Part shown: positions 6,495 through 10,643 of the stretch, piece by piece
Position numbering within the stretch: the first letter of the stretch is position 1
Layout: every line of letters starts with the position of its first letter
Assembly (NCBI GenBank): GCA_028865585.1
Contig: JAGWJU010000026.1
Location: forward strand, 1-10,643
Direction: 5' to 3'
DNA: 10,643 nt
Origin: Elusimicrobiota bacterium
GTDB taxonomy: Bacteria > Elusimicrobiota > Elusimicrobia > UBA1565 > UBA9628
Made by a program: the position numbers and the translations under genes
Notes under the pieces: generated by a model
Told to the model about the DNA's origin: nothing
What the model saw: the letters and a program-made list of their open reading frames with translations, nothing else
Database searches by the model: none

Positions 6495-9104
6495 ATGGCC
6501 GTTCACTCGAAGAGCGACAAAGGCCGCAGATCGGGCCCGCTCAAGCCCACCGCCGAATTTTTCGCTCACAAGGCCATCATCTTCTGGCTGCCCATCCTTT
6601 ACTTCCTCATATCATCCCTTTTCTACCTGCGCACCTACGACTCCGCGCAGGTCAAAATCACCATCATGCAGATGGGCGGCGTCGCCCTCCTGGCCTTGTG
6701 GCTCATCCGCCTCACGGAAACGGGCTTCTCGGCCTTCAGCAAGGAAGACATCGTTTGCCTCCTCCCGTTCATCGCCTATCTCGCCGACGGCATCTTTTCC
6801 TACATCCACGCCCCTTACCACATGGCGAGCACGGATTTCTTCATCCGCCGCGTCTTCTTCATGCTGGCCGCCTTCGTCGTCATTTACGAGTTCGACTACG
6901 ACAGCACCGAATGGCTGACCCGCGTCCTCATCTGGACGGCCTGGGTCGCCATCGGCTACGGATTCTGGCAGTTCATCGACGTGAACTTCTTCCCCCCGGG
7001 CATCGGCAAGGGCATCGATCCGTTCGTCTGGAGGGGCGCCTTCGGCACGCGCATCTTCTCAACCTACGGGAATCCCAACTTCTTCGCCGACTTCCTGGTC
7101 ATCATTTTCCCCATCCTCTTCACCCAATACCTGAAGACCAAGCGCAAAAGCCTGTTGCCGCTCATGGCGATGCTGCTCATCGATTTATTCGCCACCAACA
7201 CCAAAGGCGCCTGGCTGGGCTTCGCGGGCGTGGTCTTCTTCTTCGGCGTCATCGCGTTCACCTACTTCAAGGAGCGGGTCGCCCGATATAAAAAACCGAT
7301 TTTGGGCGTCGTCGTCTTCGGCGTCCTGGGCCTGGTCGCCTACACCATCAAGGACTTGGACGCGCGCATCGTCTCGGCCAACTTCCGTCTATTCACCTGG
7401 GAGGGGACCTGGGAGATGGTCATGACCCAGCCCTGGATCGGCACCGGCATCGGGAGCTTCCCGCCCGTCTATCCCGCCTTTAGGCGCGCGCCCATCTTCC
7501 ACATCGAGGGCAAGCACAACACGGAAACCGACCACTCCGAGGACGAATACCTGGAGCAGCTCTTCGACAACGGCATCCTGGGCTTCGGCATCTTCATCTG
7601 GCTCATCGCGAGTTCCCTCTTCATCGGCTTCAAAGCCCTGGGGCAGCTGACCACGACCTTGACGCTCAAGGACGGCCGCCCGCCGCCGCGCACTTACGAT
7701 CTGATGGGCTACCTGGTCGCCTTTTTGGGCATGCTGGGGCACAATTTTTTTGACGTCAGCATGCGCTTTGTTTCCTCCGGCGTCTACCTGGGGCTTCTCT
7801 CCGGCATGATCGTGAACCTTGCCCGCGGCCACGGCCTCTACGAGCTCCACGGCCTGCGCGAGGCGCAGAGCCCGAAAGCCAAAGCCGCGTCTGAAGAGCA
7901 GGCCCCGACGGTTTGGGAAACCCTCTCCGAGTTCCTCATCTGGCCGGCGCGCATCGCCGCCTTCGGAGGCATCGTTTACGTCTCCTTCCTCATCATCACC
8001 CAGTTCAACGTCCTGCAGGGCCCCGCCTCCGCGCTCAACATGGCCGGAGACACCCTGCAGTGGTTCCTGTCCTGGGGCGTGCTGCTGGCCTGCGTGGGAT
8101 ACTTGGGCTGGAAGTTCTTCCGGCTCATCCTCCTGGCCCAGAATCCCCTGGCCCCCACCATCATGGTTCTCTGCCTCCTCCCCCTCTACCACTTTTGGGG
8201 CCTCTTCGAAGCCAACATCCACCACAACATGGCCATTTTTCTCTCGAAAGAGCAGCACTGGGACGCGGCCATCCACGAGTACTACGAGGCGCACCGGCTC
8301 GACCCGAATTTCGTCATGTCGATGTACTTCCTCGGCAACGTCTTCAACGACCGCTTCGACATGAACAAAGTCTACAACCCGACCTGGGGCGACACGAACA
8401 ACGTCCCGCGGGACGACTTTGAGCGGGCCTTGGCCGCCTACGACGAGGTGAGAAAGCAGGCGCCCAACTACGTGCAGATGCACTACCAGGTCGGCAATCT
8501 CTATTTCAAGCGGGCGCAGTGGGCCGCGACCCATGGCCACCCCGAAGAGGTCCGGAAATACCTGGATTTGGCGATGACCCGCTACCGCCTATACGAAGGC
8601 CTCGACCCCGTTTACGGTCCGAATTTCCTCCGCATGGGACAAATATACATGATGGAAAAGGATTACCAGGACGCCGCCGACACATATAAGGACTTCCTTC
8701 TGGCGCCCAAGGGCCAAGTCGCCCCTTCGCTCATTGAAAACGAATGGCTGCGAAAGACCATCCTCTCCTACCAGGACTACTTCAACGTGCCCGGAATCCC
8801 CTACCCCGTCCACCGGCACGAAAACTACGCCGAGGACCCCTCGTGCGTCTCAGCCTTGACGGGCCTGGGAGACGCCGACTACATGCTCGGCAAGATTTCG
8901 GAAGCCGAATACGCCTACCTCAAAGCCATCAAGCTCGATCCGAACAAGAAGGATCCGGCCCTGGCGCCGGCCGAGCGCGGCCTCTCGCTCGTCTACAGCA
9001 AAGCCAAGGCGGAAGGCCGTCTGCGCCGCGCGCCGCCCCCGAAATCGCCTTCTCCCGACTCCCTGCCCTACACCGGCTATGAGATCATCCCGGCCTCGCA
9101 TTGA
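6495..9104 (+). CDS. O-antigen ligase/polymerase-like (Wzy_C) membrane protein with C-terminal TPR region
   Basis: The 869-residue protein has about a dozen helices between residues 28 and 440. A large extracytoplasmic-type loop at about 287-357 holds RLFTWEGTWEM (298-308), GTGIGSF (316-322) and the Wzy_C signature HSEDEYLEQLFDNGILG (347-363). The GNPN motif (192-195) and TNTKGAWLGF (234-243) are also typical of the O-antigen ligase/polymerase superfamily, which joins or ligates undecaprenyl-diphosphate-linked glycans and includes PglL-type protein glycosylases. Three more helices follow at about 481-503, 522-546 and 553-572. A degenerate TPR region then spans about 577-817, with clear units HWDAAIHEYYEAHRLDPN (588-605), DYQDAADTYKDFL (723-735) and SEAEYAYLKAIKLDPN (802-817). 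The tail is Pro- and Ser-rich. The TPR part suggests docking to partner proteins. Sequence cannot decide between ligase, polymerase and protein-glycosylating activity. It is divergent from the GT39 operon and overlaps the next gene by 26 nt. Confidence 0.85.
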   Translation: MAVHSKSDKGRRSGPLKPTAEFFAHKAIIFWLPILYFLISSLFYLRTYDSAQVKITIMQMGGVALLALWLIRLTETGFSAFSKEDIVCLLPFIAYLADGIFSYIHAPYHMASTDFFIRRVFFMLAAFVVIYEFDYDSTEWLTRVLIWTAWVAIGYGFWQFIDVNFFPPGIGKGIDPFVWRGAFGTRIFSTYGNPNFFADFLVIIFPILFTQYLKTKRKSLLPLMAMLLIDLFATNTKGAWLGFAGVVFFFGVIAFTYFKERVARYKKPILGVVVFGVLGLVAYTIKDLDARIVSANFRLFTWEGTWEMVMTQPWIGTGIGSFPPVYPAFRRAPIFHIEGKHNTETDHSEDEYLEQLFDNGILGFGIFIWLIASSLFIGFKALGQLTTTLTLKDGRPPPRTYDLMGYLVAFLGMLGHNFFDVSMRFVSSGVYLGLLSGMIVNLARGHGLYELHGLREAQSPKAKAASEEQAPTVWETLSEFLIWPARIAAFGGIVYVSFLIITQFNVLQGPASALNMAGDTLQWFLSWGVLLACVGYLGWKFFRLILLAQNPLAPTIMVLCLLPLYHFWGLFEANIHHNMAIFLSKEQHWDAAIHEYYEAHRLDPNFVMSMYFLGNVFNDRFDMNKVYNPTWGDTNNVPRDDFERALAAYDEVRKQAPNYVQMHYQVGNLYFKRAQWAATHGHPEEVRKYLDLAMTRYRLYEGLDPVYGPNFLRMGQIYMMEKDYQDAADTYKDFLLAPKGQVAPSLIENEWLRKTILSYQDYFNVPGIPYPVHRHENYAEDPSCVSALTGLGDADYMLGKISEAEYAYLKAIKLDPNKKDPALAPAERGLSLVYSKAKAEGRLRRAPPPKSPSPDSLPYTGYEIIPASH

Positions 9105-10643
9105 CGCCGGGCTCTCCGCTTTCCTCCTTTTCGCCTTGATCTCCCCGGCTCGCGCGGCGGCTTTTCCTCTTAGCGACGGCGAAGTCTTCGGAGCGATGAA
9201 AACGGAGATGTCCCGTTCGCTCGCCGATCTCCGCGAAGGCTCCTTCTCGCCGCCCTACTTCATCGCCTACCGCCTCGTTTCCGACTTAAATTTCGAGGCA
9301 TCGAGTTCTTTCGGCGCTTTAACCGAAAAAGATGAGCGCCGGTCGAGCACCCTCTACGTCGAGGTGCGCTACGGAAGCCGTCGGCTGGACAACACGAACC
9401 TTTCGTTCGAGGGCATCAGCGGCCCGGCGCAGGACGATCCGCTGGTCCTGCGCGAAGACCTCTGGCGCATGACCGACCGTGGCTACAAGGACGCCGTCGC
9501 GGGGTATCTTGCGAAGAAGGCCGAATACGTTACGCGCTTCAATCCCGATCACCTCGATGACTTCTCCACAGAAACGGCCACCGACGCCGACATCTCTCAG
9601 CCTTCGCCCGATTTCGACAAAGCCGCGGCCGTGCGCCTGACCATGGAGCTGAGCGCGGTCTTTAAGTGCTACCCGAACGTCTACGATTCTCAATCATGGA
9701 TCGAGCTCGACTGGGCGCGGCGCCGGCTTTTGACCAGCGAGGGAACCGAAATCGCCGGCCCTTTCCAAAGCGATCCGGACGTTTTGGAGATCAGCGCCCG
9801 GACACGGGCGCCGGACGGCATGGCGCTCGAGCAAAGCCGGACCTGGGTCGCCTCCTCGTTCCCCAAGTTCCCGCCGCTCAAGACGCTGACGGCCGCGGCG
9901 GCGGAACTCGCGCGTAATTTAGAGGCCGAGCGCGCCGCTCCCGTTCAACAGCCAACAACGGCTCCCGCCATCCTTGATCCCGAGTTCACGGGCGTGCTTT
10001 TCCACGAAGCCATCGGCCATAAGCTCGAAGGCGAACGGCAGCGGGATCCGCGCCAGAACCAAATCTTCAAGGACATGGTGGGTCGGCAGGTCATTCCCTC
10101 GTTTCTGAGCGTCATCGACGATCCGACTCTGGCCGAAGACGATGGACAGGTCACGCACGGTTTTTACCGCTACGACGCCGAAGGCGTGCCGGCCCAGCGC
10201 GTGGTCTTGGTCGATCACGGCATTCTGCGCAATTTCCTGATGTCGCGCTGGCCGGTCAAAGGATTCCCCGATTCCAACGGCCACGGACGCGCGAACGCCG
10301 CCCTGCGCCCCATCGGGCGCATGTCCAATCTCATCATTAGGGCGGCGGACCCCGTGTCCCTGCCCCGATTGAAGAAGCGCCTGCTCGCGCTCATCCGCGA
10401 CAGCGGCAGGCCCTACGGCTTCTTGCTCGTAGGCGCCTTCGGCGGGGATAACGTCAACTCCATCAGCGCGGCGCAGACCCTGGAGATCCGGCCCAAGCTG
10501 GTCTACCGCGTCAGCGCCCGGACCGGGAAGGCGACCTTGGTGCGCGGCGTGGCCATGGTAGGCACGCCGCTCGACGTCTTGAACCGCATCGTCGCGGCTG
10601 GAAACGACGAGACGCTCTTCAACGCCTATTTCTGCGGCGCCGA
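9079..10643 (+). CDS. Secreted TldD/PmbA-family metallopeptidase-like protein (3'-truncated by window edge)
   Basis: The frame is open from ATG at 9079 to the window end, giving 521 complete codons with the stop not reached. Residues 1-26 form a signal peptide: basic start (R2, R5, R7), hydrophobic core L12-I21, and a PARA/A cleavage site. The C-terminal half matches TldD/PmbA. It has the zinc motif HEAIGH (H309, E310, H314) followed by KLEGERQRDP, then DHGILRNFLMSR (379-390), GRMSNLII (413-420), YGFLLVGAFGG (446-456) and a late FCGA whose C519 sits where TldD proteins carry a conserved cysteine ligand. The N-terminal half (about 30-290) corresponds to the usual TldD/PmbA N-domain but is divergent. 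Known members degrade or mature peptides in the cytoplasm, often as TldD-TldE pairs, so export is notable. A start at 9196 would lose the signal peptide; I prefer 9079, which overlaps the upstream gene. Few residues are probably missing after C519. Confidence 0.85.
   Translation, partial: MRSSRPRIDAGLSAFLLFALISPARAAAFPLSDGEVFGAMKTEMSRSLADLREGSFSPPYFIAYRLVSDLNFEASSSFGALTEKDERRSSTLYVEVRYGSRRLDNTNLSFEGISGPAQDDPLVLREDLWRMTDRGYKDAVAGYLAKKAEYVTRFNPDHLDDFSTETATDADISQPSPDFDKAAAVRLTMELSAVFKCYPNVYDSQSWIELDWARRRLLTSEGTEIAGPFQSDPDVLEISARTRAPDGMALEQSRTWVASSFPKFPPLKTLTAAAAELARNLEAERAAPVQQPTTAPAILDPEFTGVLFHEAIGHKLEGERQRDPRQNQIFKDMVGRQVIPSFLSVIDDPTLAEDDGQVTHGFYRYDAEGVPAQRVVLVDHGILRNFLMSRWPVKGFPDSNGHGRANAALRPIGRMSNLIIRAADPVSLPRLKKRLLALIRDSGRPYGFLLVGAFGGDNVNSISAAQTLEIRPKLVYRVSARTGKATLVRGVAMVGTPLDVLNRIVAAGNDETLFNAYFCGA

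Noticed and set aside
7745..7751. Seven-base T tract in the Wzy_C gene as a slippage site or terminator
   Set aside because: It encodes the Asn-Phe-Phe of a conserved-looking membrane segment, is shorter than typical phase-variable tracts and has no preceding hairpin.
7389..8540. A 383-codon open frame on the minus strand inside the Wzy_C/TPR gene
   Set aside because: Its translation is a low-complexity mix of Val, Glu, Gly and Arg with no motif, and it lies opposite a strongly supported membrane protein. High GC with biased third positions commonly leaves the antisense frame open.

Overview
The window is densely coding, clearly GC-rich bacterial DNA with eight genes. Only about 95 bp (6400-6494) lie outside genes, apart from a 19-bp gap at 1546-1564. 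Seven of the eight products fit the building, polymerising or transferring of surface glycans from polyprenyl-linked sugars. The source looks like a didermic (Gram-negative type) bacterium. The GC-rich third positions, the O-antigen ligase/TPR fusion and the exported TldD-like protein remind me of genomes from Elusimicrobiota, Omnitrophota or Myxococcota-like lineages. No marker gene is present, so this taxonomic guess is weak.

Layout: (1) 1-2272, plus strand: three GT2 glycosyltransferases of the dolichol-phosphate-mannose-synthase-like (DPMS-like) type in a row. The first is cut by the window edge and the second carries a C-terminal four-helix membrane domain. (2) 6399 down to 2262, minus strand: a tight three-gene operon of two paralogous GT39/PMT-type polytopic glycosyltransferases and one SAM-dependent methyltransferase, joined by ATGA and TGATG stop/start overlaps. 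It meets the GT2 genes tail to tail with an 11-bp overlap of coding ends. (3) 6400-6494: a divergent promoter region with similar -10-like boxes on both strands. (4) 6495 to the window end, plus strand: an 869-residue O-antigen ligase/polymerase (Wzy_C type) with extra membrane helices and a C-terminal TPR region. It overlaps by 26 nt a TldD/PmbA-family metallopeptidase-like gene that runs off the window and begins with a signal peptide.

A coherent reading, partly inferred, is as follows. The GT2 enzymes load single sugars from nucleotide-sugars onto undecaprenyl phosphate. The two GT39 enzymes use such lipid-linked sugars as donors on the outer face of the inner membrane. The Wzy_C/TPR protein ligates or polymerises lipid-linked glycan. 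The methyltransferase may decorate a sugar or lipid. The exported TldD-like protein is the odd member, since characterised TldD/PmbA proteins are cytoplasmic.

I see no RNA genes, mobile elements, CRISPR arrays or convincing intrinsic terminators.
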